A stretch of 64,000 bases of DNA from contig OX424561.1 in NCBI GenBank assembly GCA_949152475.1, positions 8,122,001 to 8,186,000 of the forward strand. The letters are read 5' to 3'. Position 1 is the first letter of the stretch. Each line of letters starts with the position of its first letter. The notes under the pieces are model-generated. The model had not been told where the DNA came from, ran no database searches, and saw only the letters and a list, made by a program, of their open reading frames with translations. This document shows positions 46,101 through 56,741 of this stretch, one piece after another. Made by a program: the position numbers and the translations under genes. Source of the stretch: Terebella lapidaria (taxonomy: Eukaryota > Annelida > Polychaeta > Terebellida > Terebellidae).

Positions 46101-49100
46101 ACAAATATCAGATAATTACATGTATCTGATGTTATCTGAGTTTTTGTTTTTCAGTAAACAGTACATAGTGTTGTATACACTGAATAGATTACACTCATGA
46201 TACTTATCATATTATTATCAGCTGATTGAAAGAACTGCTGAAAAAAAAGTGAACTTACATCTTTTTTGATGACATCTTTCGGAAGAAGGTCAATGACATC
46301 AAGTAACGTGTCCATCCACGCACAGGCTACGTCTGTGGAGGAGACGACAGGGACATTCATGGTTTACATGATTTGCTGGTACTTTGAAGCTGTGTCATCC
46401 GACACATACATATATATTGAGCACACTATGTACACATGATAGACATGGCACCAGTTGTCACTGTGAATTTTGATCTCCGCTTTCTACCATGATTACGGGA
46501 ACAAGTCAGTTGACATTTGTATATGTACATGTACACAATGTACTGATGTTTTAAAGCTGTGTCATCCTACACATATAACATGACATATTTAAGCACATAG
46601 CCATATCACCAGAAGTCACCTTGGTCGCGGTTGTCGATGTTGTTGAGGATGGTCTGTAGGAAGGTCTGTGTGTAGTTCTGTAGCGGGACTTTCTCCTCCT
46701 GTAGGATCTGGAGAAAGGCGCTGCAGGCCGCCAGCTGCATGTCCGGCTGTGCCACGTGTAGCACCTCCTGGGGATGCAAAACAACCGGTTATAATTCAAA
46801 GCAATCGGTGATTATCTAATGAATGCAACTGGTATTTGAAGTGAAAACACAATAAAAGAGTTAAAGGATATCCTTTAATGTTAAGGACAGTTTCGTCAGC
46901 AGAGCAGTGACAGCAAAACATGATGAAAATTATTTTGATGTGAATATGTGATGTGGCATATTAAGTGATGTTTATCATACAATTTATTTCAGTTGATAAA
47001 TTTGAAATACTGTACAGTGTACATGTATATATCATCACCTGACCATGTGCAAATACTGTACATGTACACATATTTCTGCTTGTAGCCATTTGAAAATATT
47101 CATGTTTGTGCATGTACATGTTGTATTGGTTCATATTTTCCAATAGATATCAGGAAACTTTATACAATGTGGTACATCTGTTCACTTGATTATCTCGAAG
47201 GTGAGGAGCCATAGAAAACTGCAAACCTGGACAAAAAGTAGCAGAATCGAAAGGGAACTGTTGCAAAATTGTTGTTGATTCTGAGGAAAAGTTTGAGGTT
47301 TGACGTTGGAGGCAGAATCCCCAGATTTAGCAGAGCACTGACACGGAACTGTTCAGGGATAATGAACAACAGGAGCAGGGGGCGAGCTCTGAAAACAGAC
47401 ACCTGTGCGTAAACCGATCAATATCTCTGGCTGATTGGCAGCAGTCCCTCAGCGCCAAACGACCATGAAGGCTTTTAAGGGTTCACCAAACCCACACACA
47501 GTGCAGAGTGGTCTCTCTCCAGAGGCAACCAGCGACCAAGGTCAAAGATTTAGGAATAAAGCTACATAACTTTCTGAAGAGAGGTGTACAAAGATAATGT
47601 ATCAGCATTTGTGATTGTTCAAAATTGTATAATGACAGAAAATACATAACGAGAGATTTCTGTGTGATTTTCTGGCCCATCAAAGTAATATTTTTCGTAG
47701 ATTTTCAAATTCACAATTTTGCAAAAGATACATGTAATCAGTGGTAATCTGACTTGGATGGGTCAACGATTGATTATTAATGATCCATCATCATTACATC
47801 ACTAACATATGGTAGCAAATAGTTCTGACATATACAAGTGATCTTATAGCCCACTAGGCTTGAAGAGCATGAGGAATGATCCCGGTTTCATGCTATTATA
47901 AACTTGTACAAATATACTAGTATCATGTGTATCGGTAGCAAAAATAGCCAAGTTTTTATTGGGCTGTTCACATACCATGGACACCTGACTACCATATTGA
48001 TATTTTATTATGCGTCTTGCTATTTTTATGCAGGCATGGCCAATATATATCACTCCCCTGCAGAGCACAAGGTCAATACCCAGTACAGGCATACAGTATG
48101 ATATATTACATTTGTACCCCTGAACATTGCATGCTGTTCATGCCATTTTGGTCATTCCCCGCACTTTACCGATGCCACAATAAACACAATTACGGTCCCA
48201 TGCTGGTCATTTGGGACTGACATCACGGACATAGAGGCCACAGTTCACACTCCATAAACAAGTGCTGGATGGTGTTGTGGCTCCCTGACGGAGTGGATCA
48301 GGCTCTCCAGGTCTGTGATAACATGTGCATGCTGATATGAATTTTCAGAAACATGAACATGTACACCATGATGTATGAGCTGGTAAGTACCATGAGTACA
48401 GTTTGTACATGTCAAACACACATGTGACATCATCATTTTCATCCATCACATATCACATCTACTCTTCATCATGATCATTCTGATGACCTGGAGGTGTTGA
48501 CACCTTTATCTAGAGATCACCTCTGTTAAACAGTGATATTCTCCAGGCAATAGCCCTGGAAGTCTGGTTCTGCTGATGACCCCAGCTACAAGTACTAGTA
48601 ACTCAAGTCTACTGCGGTCAGTTGACCTCTGGAAGACCTGCTTCCTCAAACACTAGAGGAAGTAGACAGCAAAGGTCAATATTTACTGGACATGACTGAG
48701 AGCTGGGTCTATTTAAATCTAAGATGTTCTCGGTGTTTGCAAGATAAATAAGAATGTTGTCCCTGGTGTTCAGCTTTCTGTAGTAGATTTATAACTTCAG
48801 GAAATGTACATGAAAGGCAATAAATGTTTTACAGGCTCAAAATACATACATGTACATGTAGGTATATTTCAAGTATATATTGTACATGTATATCAGGAAT
48901 CTACAGAAACTGGGCACTGAATTCACAAGACATGGTACATTGTATCATGGTTGAGGAATCATCCATTATTTTTTCCATTCTAGTATTCATTTATCTGAAT
49001 AAAAAACCCAATCACTGGCCCATATCCAGACATCCTCAATCATTTCAGCAAACTAACAGCCTCTGATCCCTAATCCAGGAAGTGGCAGCACATATTCCCA

Positions 49101-51398
49101 GGGTCTGTTCTAGGAAGATTTGAAGCAGACTCCCAGACAAAGGACGACTGAGGAAGCATCCTGTCTTGATCAGGATCAGATCCCGGAAGTGACCGAAGCC
49201 TGGGGATGGAGTTGACCCATTGACTGGCTGGGACAACGCTATCACGCAGCCCCCGCTATCATGCAGTTACCCGGCCAGGTCTCAGTGAACACGTGGGCCC
49301 CAGACATCCACTAATGACTTCCACCGCCTCTCTGATCCAGGGGTACTGCCTGTGATAAACTGGGCCACTCAAGTAAAGGGGGGGGGGGGGGGGGTGCGAG
49401 GAGTTCAATCAACATGGAAACTTTCATTCATCTCTTCTAGGAACTTGTCAGAGAATGTGCTCTTGGCACACATGGCACATTGGACATGAGTAGATGAACA
49501 GTCATAATCATCTTCAACATGTTCATCTCTGGACGTTACCGCATGTAACAATTCCGAGGAACTCAATAAGGTACACACACAATCATGCTGCATTTATACA
49601 TGTATATGTGTATGTTTATTACTCACTTTGTTGAAATACGTTTACATATTAACACCAATTGATGTTCCATAATGCACAGGTACAACCATGTCGATCAAAA
49701 CATGTCTCACACAGGTGCCAATTCATCCAGGAAAATAAGTATGTCTCTATGCATTACGTCAGTCGCCCCATATAGCAACACATCAAAGGCTATTTTGTCA
49801 AGTTTTTTCTTGCAGTATTTTGCATGTTCATTGGCCTTAGAGAAAAATATGCACAAAAACAAAATTTCCAGGGTAATTACCATGGCGTGTGTACAATGGC
49901 TACCTCCGAGGCTCTGAGAGCTGAGCAGCCAGGAACAACATCAAAGACCGCTCTCTAATAACAACAAATTCTCCTCACCGTGTTTCACTGCAGTTTTTCA
50001 CTTTTTTCCTTCAATTTAGACATGTTCGTGTTGGTTAGATGTGGAAAGGTTGATTGAAATGCTTTGAATATAACATGTACCATTAAAGAAAAACTTGTCC
50101 CAACATTCGAACATTCTGCTGTGAATTTTGCATTCATAAATGACTATACACGACAAAGTGTTCTAACATAATGTACATGACAAAATGACGTGTCTGTAGC
50201 AATACATGTACATGTATGTATTTGGTATTTTTTTGTGCTGCTGGAGTTTCATTTGCTATTCTGCTCATTTTATTACAATCCCAAGTAGAACATGTAGAAA
50301 AGGAATTGGCAGCTACCTGACCCAATAGGAGCCTTCATGTAGGAGGTGATATACTGTACACTACATGTGATATAGCACAATTCAAATTGCTGAGGATGCA
50401 CCTACATAATTCTATATGGTACACATACCTGGATATACTATACTTCATTCTACATGTACATGTACCTGCATGTAGAGGGGCGGAATGCTAATAACATGCC
50501 AACAAAATTCGTAAGCACTGACAGAATTCCTAGAACTGTACTTGCAACTTTTCCATTTCACTGCTTCTGCTAAATCTATACATCATGAACATGTAATACA
50601 TGTATGCTCATTGCTGTTAGAGAGGCAGAAATGGGCTAATCATGTGCGAGTTTAAGAGTGGAAAAGTATCAACTTGTCTGTGTAAGTCACATTGTCAGAT
50701 AAGGCAGATAAAATTACGAAAAGTTTCAGGTTTTAGCTACCTACAACTCCTGCTTATTACCTGATTACCGGTACTGGTAAAGTTGGAAAAACGGCTCAAA
50801 AACCATTGGGTAGGCAATCGGGAAGATAGGACTGGGCTTATCACCAGACATATATGCATTTTATGGTAGGAAACACTCATCTCTACAGGAGAACATGTTG
50901 AACCACCCATAGCGCCCAGGGGAACAACAGGGTGTCCCAGCTACATGTAGGTGAATTTTCAACATTTCTCAGATAATACCTGCACCAAATCTACAAGTAG
51001 ACAGTACAGAAATCTTGCCATAGAATTAATCTCTGAAGGAAAAAAAATTCTTGGAAGATGTGGATGGACATTGGATCTATACTGTACTATACATGCTTAG
51101 TATGATTTTGTGCATTTGTGCTGTTTTTGTTTGCATATTTACACATGTACCTGTACATTATAGACTTATGTAACACATGTACATCAATTATGTATATATG
51201 TATGATGTATACATGGTACCAGAAATACATGAGGCCTTACTTTTGAAGGTGGATCACATCATGTAGCTGTATATGATATTGCGTGTACTAACCCTGATTT
51301 TGGGGACGACCCGCCGCATACATTCCGAGTTGCTGTCCTGTTCCAGAAGCGCAGGGAGTTGCTGGATGACGCTGATTCTCTGCACTTCCTGCCCGGAG
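38326..51398 (-). CDS. PPP4R4: PPP4R4, regulatory subunit 4 of protein phosphatase 4 (HEAT-repeat scaffold), 21 exons
   Basis: In vertebrates this cytosolic HEAT-repeat protein binds the PP4 catalytic subunit. Exons (minus strand): 51293-51398, 46620-46767, 46259-46332, 45036-45142, 44666-44773, 44188-44309, 43876-43998, 43531-43655, 43271-43354, 42975-43094, 42703-42780, 42426-42509, 42075-42257, 41803-41908, 41235-41569, 40857-40934, 40619-40724, 40023-40187, 39008-39113, 38675-38769, 38326-38414. All junctions are GT-AG and keep one frame of about 847 residues; the human protein is about 873. Similarity to human PPP4R4 is colinear throughout. The start is not in these exons: the first begins in mid-codon, so at least one exon lies upstream. 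The least certain boundaries are the acceptor at 40187, the GTCGGT donor after 40857, and the end at 38326. Confidence 0.9.
40619..41569 (-). CDS. PPP4R4: PPP4R4 C-terminal HEAT repeats and charged segment exons
   Basis: The exon 41235-41569 (the largest of the 21) holds F-F-K-E-Y-F-F, V-P-N-V-R-L-R-L-C and L-L-Q-L-L-E-Q-C, against human F-F-C-K-Y-F-F, V-A-N-V-R-M-K-L-C and L-L-Q-Q-L-E-M-C. Exons 40857-40934 and 40619-40724 encode a highly charged Lys/Glu helix (K-A-E-E-E-K-R-L-L, then E-E-Q-D-R-K-E-E-E-Q) that corresponds to the human coiled-coil-like stretch. It ends in a Lys-rich run and K-I-P-A-P-K-R. Confidence 0.88.
41803..43655 (-). CDS. PPP4R4: PPP4R4 central HEAT-repeat exons
   Basis: Eight exons (41803-41908 up to 43531-43655) match human in order: F-I-E-F-Y-Q-K-L-C, R-R-N-A-G-F-N-F-P (human R-K-N-C-A-Y-N-F-P), L-F-S-S-F-H-C-L-C, V-A-K-L-L, V-L-R-G-L-I-S-H-L-P-E, T-S-E-Q-I-Y-H-K-F and R-H-N-R-R-L-E-Q-R. 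Exons 43271, 42975, 42703, 42426 and 42075 are all whole numbers of codons in phase 0. The block is therefore built of modules that could be skipped without a frameshift. Confidence 0.9.
43876..46767 (-). CDS. PPP4R4: PPP4R4 N-terminal HEAT-repeat exons
   Basis: Six exons (46620-46767, 46259-46332, 45036-45142, 44666-44773, 44188-44309, 43876-43998) match human in order. Examples are M-Q-L-A-A-C-S-A-F-L-Q-I-L-Q (human M-Q-L-T-A-A-V-S-F-L-T-I-L-Q), C-K-I-L-G-K, S-L-C-Q-D-V-D-Y-E-V-R, I-L-P-E-L-V-E-L and Q-L-G-K-L-C-H-G-L. Splice phases chain as 1, 0, 2, 2, 1, 1 without conflict. Confidence 0.92.
44361..44489. mobile_element. Short MITE with inverted ends, in a PPP4R4 intron
   Basis: The ends are inverted copies of about 35 bp beginning GGGTCCTATTTCAGAAAG on the left; the right end read in reverse begins GGGGCCTATTCCACAAAG. 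The arms share AGAATCTGAA and CTACTTTAG, with a short loop between them. There is no coding capacity. It is a small non-autonomous DNA element; the family is not assigned. Confidence 0.65.
45820..45997. mobile_element. MITE of 178 bp flanked by TA (Tc1/mariner-like)
   Basis: The terminal inverted repeats begin CAGTGGATCCTGTGTT and run about 28 bp to 'aagaccacc'. The element is flanked by TA on both sides (45818-45819 and 45998-45999). It has no reading frame. A second copy of exactly the same length, ignoring its insertion, lies at 53523-54572. It sits in the intron between exons 45036-45142 and 46259-46332. Confidence 0.8.
46768..51292 (-). other. Large PPP4R4 intron, no gene seen
   Basis: This intron of 4.5 kb separates the exon coding for the first HEAT residues from the next. 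It contains a run of 17 G at 49378-49394, many TACATGTA-type words and no supported coding or RNA gene. Confidence 0.6.
49378..49394 (+). repeat. Homopolymer tract (G)17
   Basis: Seventeen consecutive G on the plus strand within a PPP4R4 intron. It could form a quadruplex, and its exact length is a likely sequencing error. Confidence 0.9.
51293..51398 (-). CDS. PPP4R4: First recognisable PPP4R4 exon
   Basis: It encodes S-G-Q-E-V-Q, then I-Q-Q-L-P-A-L-L-E-Q and R-R-V-V-P-K-I-R, against human S-A-G-Q-D-V-Q and L-R-R-V-L-P-K-V-R. The acceptor follows a T-rich stretch ending GACAG; the donor is GTTAGT. The exon begins with the third base of a codon, so the preceding exon must end with two extra bases. 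The exon at 56742-58699 does. Confidence 0.88.
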
Positions 51399-53522
51399 CT
51401 GTCAATACACGCAACAGAACATCTCAGCTTGACAACCTTGATAACAGCAATCATTACTAACTATTATGATCATGCTAATTAGGAAAATATTGAAGTATAC
51501 AATGCGAGCAAGCTGCTTCTACATGCATGTACTTGTAGATGATGTAAAGGAAGCCTTGTAAGAATGGTACAATACCTGTACACTACAGTACTTCAGTAGT
51601 AAAACATGCACACAGCACGTAAACAGCAAACACCCACAAAATGCATGTACACTACAATGTAGTTGCAATCTCTACATTGTACATTGTAGTCATGTGGGTT
51701 TATAAACATAGACAACACCAAAAACCCATTAGCTTATGTCTCTATCAGCAGAATTCCAATGAAATCAAATACACAATCAAACTGCATGGACAACAATCAC
51801 AATATGGGTACGTGCAAATACACCATGCAATTTAGTTTTCATCACGGATATAAAATGTACCATACAGAGGAGACTTGGCTTGTCACTATGGTTGCCATGG
51901 TTACTGTAAGGTCTTCATTATTGCAATACCTTTTAGGATATAATCATTGTAATAACTGGCCAAGCTAATTTGTTTGTAATAATCTTTCAGAAAGTTTCTA
52001 CACACACAGAAGTGCTCAGCAGGAGATATTTCATTAATTTTGCTTGTTCTGACATGTCCGACTCGGACAAACCCTGCCGTCTCTCTCTCTCCACACGTTC
52101 CACTCCATGATGACAGTAACACTTGCCAGTGAAGCCGAGTTTACATGAGTCTCCAGCACACACATTAGCACTTATTGTTTACAGAATAAACAGCAGGCTT
52201 TCTGGCACTAAGTGCCTTCACAACTGATAAAATATAATAAAGCAGAACTGTTCTTCATCAACATCTTAACCAATATAACCATAACCATGCAGGGGTGTGA
52301 CTATTAAAGGCCTGGGAATGAGACTGTTTGAATCAGGCCACTGTGGTCATCAGCATGAGCAAAGCAAGCTCTATATATGTATGCACAATGTAGAGTGGTT
52401 CAATTTCATTTGATATGGTAAAGACACATATCATCAGAAATGTATAAGTACCTGATAACGGTCTGCACATAGATAGCTCACGTACAGGGATGTATGTTTG
52501 TTGATGGTGACGCCTGATTAGCATGATCAGCAATGTACATGTATACCGGTACTAAGAGCTGAAAGGTTGTGATAGAATTGGCAATTTAAGAGAGCAATTA
52601 AATTCATTTTTGCAATTCACTTAAGTAACTTTTTGCCTACATTCTCCACATGGACAACAATGCAGTGCTCATGCTGTTGGCTGTACCAGTGATGGCACCA
52701 CACCGTGCAGGTCTGACCTTGAGGTCTGAGACAGGACTGACAGAGGCAGGTGTGACCTCTGTCTGAGGGTCTGACTTCCTGGATCAGAACACTTCCTGGA
52801 TCTGAACATTTCCTGGATTGGGGTAGGGGTGGTGGGGGTGCCTGGGGAGAGACGTGTGTCAGGCACACTTCCTGCATGTTTCTATGGCAGTGTGTCGACT
52901 CCAGAGGAAAAGGTCTTGCCATTTATTTCACTTGTAATTTTTATGATCAATGGTGATGAATTTCTCAACTCCCAAAACATGCAAAAGGGACATTGCTCAG
53001 ACAATCTACTCTGTAACCAACTTGCTTGGTTATGTGCTATACAATGTCTGCAGCTTTTACAACCTTGATCATGTGGATGTTTGTTATCATGATAAATTTT
53101 TCAGCATGACCAGGTGCTCATGCACTAAAACACTTGAAAAACCTGCAAGGCTGGATCCATATGGTGCATGATAACAGATATCAGTGTAAGTATCATTACG
53201 GTGATGATTTTCTGATGTTGCCCACATAAAGAGAGGCATCAAATATCATGAAACTGATTATAAACATGACAAATATTATTGGTGTAGAGCAGTAGGGATC
53301 CTTGGGTTTATAGAACTGTCTGATAATGAAGAAAATATCATAATTGATAAAACCTTCAACATACTTTGCAGCAGCCTGCACAATGTAAGTGTGGTATCGA
53401 TTCAATAAAAAAAATCATGATGGTGAATTTATCCTGATGTAAATGTGTAATGATGTACTCAATACCTGCTGATATTTGCAATTGTTTGAGGGTATACATG
53501 TATTCGACTTCATCTACAAGTA

Positions 53523-54572
53523 CAGTGGATCCTGTGTTAAAGACCACCTGGTTTGAGAGACCACCCTGTGTTTTAAGACTGCTACACTTTGGCCCAAGTG
53601 GCCTTTTATTATGTAAATGAACCTGTCATGAGAGACCACCTGTCATTTAAAGTCTAAGTATGGTCTCAGAAGTCATTTTTAACACACGAAAGAGGACATC
53701 GCACTGATCATTGTGGTTCTTACGGCATGTCATTATCATAATTAGCTCCAAAGTTATGAGGATTTTTATTATAATTTTTAACCAAAAATCAATGCCTAAT
53801 TAAGTATTATAATGAGCATTCATGACGTCACAACAGGAACACATGTTAATTAGCTACATGAAAGTCTTGAAATCAAATATTTGATTAAAGATATCAGTTT
53901 AATCCAATATCTTAAATGTTCAACATGAAATATAAGTAGTTTCTAGTTATCTTAATTGGTTACCATGGTAACCATTCTTTTGATAAAGCCCATAGCAACC
54001 ATGGTTGCTAGGGGCCTGTATGGCATTAATATTCTATTATGTGGCACAAGAAAGTAAAAATATCAATTATCTTCATTTATTGATCTCATACAAAGCTTTT
54101 TAAAACCAATTTTGCTTTTAGGCTGTGAATTACGCCCTTAGCAACCATGGTTGCTAGGGGCAGTATCAGAGAAATGGTTGCTATGCTTGTGTACTACTCT
54201 ACATAGGCATGGTATAAATTTATATAGCTACATCTTCCAATAATATACATTTGTGTTACCATGCAAATCAATGTCAGAATGACACTCTGAGTCACTAATT
54301 AAAATCAATATCCTGGTGTGACGTCATGAATACAAATGATCATAGCTGATGAGGCTAAATTTCACAGTGAAAATATGGTCTAAATTGCCCACAAAAAGTT
54401 TAAATTTTCGATAACTAATGAAGATAAATCGATTTTGTAAAAACCAATGTGTTTATTTCAATGTGTTCTTCAATATAAAATATAAAAATCGAAAATCTAT
54501 TTTGACTCCACTTAGACTTTAAGACCACCTTTTTGGGGTCCCTTGAATGGTCTTAAAACACAGGATCCACTG
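53523..54572. mobile_element. Second copy of the 178-bp TA-flanked MITE, split by an insertion
   Basis: The left part is 53523-53650 and the right part 54519-54572, in opposite orientation to the copy at 45820-45997. It is flanked by TA at 53521-53522 and 54573-54574. Removing the inserted 868 bp and one TTAA leaves 178 bp, the exact length of the intact copy. Confidence 0.82.
53651..54518. mobile_element. TTAA-flanked DNA element (piggyBac-like, non-autonomous), 868 bp
   Basis: The ends are inverted, AGTCTAAGTATGGTC on the left and AGTCTAAGTGGAGTC read in reverse on the right. TTAA stands on both sides (53647-53650 and 54519-54522). The host MITE has a single TTAA at this point in its intact copy, so TTAA is the target duplication, as piggyBac-type elements make. 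There is no transposase frame. Inside lie two perfect palindromes AGCAACCATGGTTGCT (53994 region and 54140-54155) and GGTTACCATGGTAACC (53959-53974). Confidence 0.75.
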
Positions 54573-56741
54573 TAGTCTACTTCATTCAGTCCATTCTCTG
54601 ACATCTGAGCATGCTGCAGCTACATAGACTCATAAAGACATTACGTAACCAATGACAGCTCAATTTCCACTCAGCTTTTATTCTCTTATGCACATGATAA
54701 ACACAATACGGAGATAGCTTCTAGTAAGAACGTAGACAGTGTGCAGAAGAAAAGACAACGAAGACAAAGGAACAGTAAGGAATCATTGGCCGGCATCAAA
54801 CAGCGCCTGCCATTTCTACTTGACATCACCAGATTTCATTTTCCCAGCAGCGATTTATTCAGTGACAGCATATTCCTTCTGAAGTTGAAGTATTTTCCAA
54901 TTACGTGGAATCAGCCTGGTTGAATACAGAGTGGTGAGGCTCCCAGAGGCTGGGAGAACGGACAGCAGGCTCGCAGAGAATGTCAGGCCCGCAGAAATCT
55001 GTCATTGAAACCATGGAAACAGCAAAAACATAGGTCAGCCCGTGTCATCGCTGCGTTGGAAAATTGATGTTACATGTGGAAGGGTTGTCTGGAGATAGAG
55101 CCAGTATTTTTGCCATCATCCAGTGTTATGAGATCCTTCAGCTTGCTGGGGAAGCTGCGCGGAGCTCAGAGGAAAAATTTATTGCTGCCCGGAATAAAAA
55201 TGCTGCAATCCACATAATCTTCAAAATTGCTTGTATTATCTGCCACTCCCCGAAACACAAGAATTATGCTACATGTATTTTGAAATCCATGCTTATCAAG
55301 CCTTTGATGACCAGGAACATAATGGGTAAATATGATATGTACTCATCCTATCATCATGATCATGCTGCATCAATATCATGAAGATATCCAATATCACAGC
55401 AGTATCAGAAGTTTTACCATGGTATTATCATGGTTATCATGATTATATCTTCATTATTCAGACTGTGACATAATTGGGGATTGACATCCTTGATAGAGAT
55501 GATAGACAGCCGCTGAACAAGAAACCTGCATAATTTCATTGCTAACATCATGGCCATGCTCAAGGGCCATTGATTCTACAGGCATTGAGTGTCATCAAGA
55601 AATTTCTTGAATTTTTACAATTTTTTCATCGACATTTAGCAGACAAGGATGATAATGAAAAAGTCTCTGGAGGCAATCAGTTGAAAATTTCTTCAAATCA
55701 AGCAGAGTTCTCTGCGGATGCCATCGGGAGCTATTCTCAGTAATTTGACAGGAAGGGCAGGCACAGAAGCGTAATGATCATTCCCGGAAGTACAGCATAT
55801 CACGCGGGTCGATGACGGGGACTTGACTGCGACAGCTCACACCGGAGAATGTCGCCGGATATGTGACGGAGAGCACGGAGCCACGACTACGGAAGTGAGA
55901 ACGCTGTGAGACCACATGGAGAAACTCGTGCTCAACTGATGCCCCTGCTCAGTCACTGTACATCTACGTCTTCTCATATAACATGACCTTTTATTCTGAT
56001 GAAAAAGTTTGGGAATTGAATGTGGAAAAGAACAGTTCGTTGGAATTTGTGAAGAGGAACAGGGAAAGAAAGTCAAAATGTCAGTCCCCAGAGTTACAGA
56101 CTGTATTGAAATTCTGGACAGTTAGCCTTAAAGGGCCAGCTAAGGAAGACCTAATTCTACATGTAATATATGTACCCGAATGTAATATGTATGGACCATA
56201 GGATAGGATCTTCAGAATGTTCCGCTCTTTCATGAACAGACTGAAGTGTTGGTCAGTGACATATATTAACTTAAATATGTATATAAATTTAAAATGGAAT
56301 TGTCGATGATTCTGTCAGCAGCAATACATAGCCAGCTGAGATCTCTCATAATGTCGGCACACCCACAGGCATCGTATATAGTAACATGCACTTTGAGCCA
56401 TGCTACATACAACATGTACATGTACATACAGGTAGTTATCTAGAGCCCAACATATTTGGTAAATGAAATGATCTTTCTCCCGTTGCTTACAGTCTTGATG
56501 TACACTGGTACATGTACAGTACAGGTACATTCATATGTGATGTTCATCCTCCAGAATGCTTGAATACAATCTACTAATGGTTTTGACAAAACAGGATTAC
56601 CAGTTGAAGCCATGCATTCTATGACATGCAGCAAACAGACATGTTCATGTCTATCAATACAACAACACTGCCATCTTGTAAATGACACAATGCAGAGCAT
56701 GCTGGTATGACACCACAAGTCGAGTTATCATAGTTACTTAC

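Larger units (their letters stand above)
51399..56741 (-). other. 5.3-kb intron or intergenic stretch upstream of PPP4R4
   Basis: Apart from the nested transposons at 53523-54572, no supported feature was found. I looked for an exon resembling the human N-terminal stretch before S-A-G-Q and did not find one. Confidence 0.5.

Noticed and set aside
52617-52922. Minus-strand ORF of 101 codons, considered as a missing PPP4R4 N-terminal exon
   Set aside because: Its sequence (Pro- and Cys-rich) does not resemble the human N-terminus, and no splice site in the needed phase was found.
53461-53525. Possible exon ending I-S-A-G next to a GT on the minus strand
   Set aside because: A resemblance to human S-A-G-Q was noticed, but the phase does not fit the exon at 51398 and the stretch borders a transposon.
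53651-54518. Transposase gene inside the TTAA element
   Set aside because: No long open frame or catalytic motif is present; the element is too short to be autonomous.
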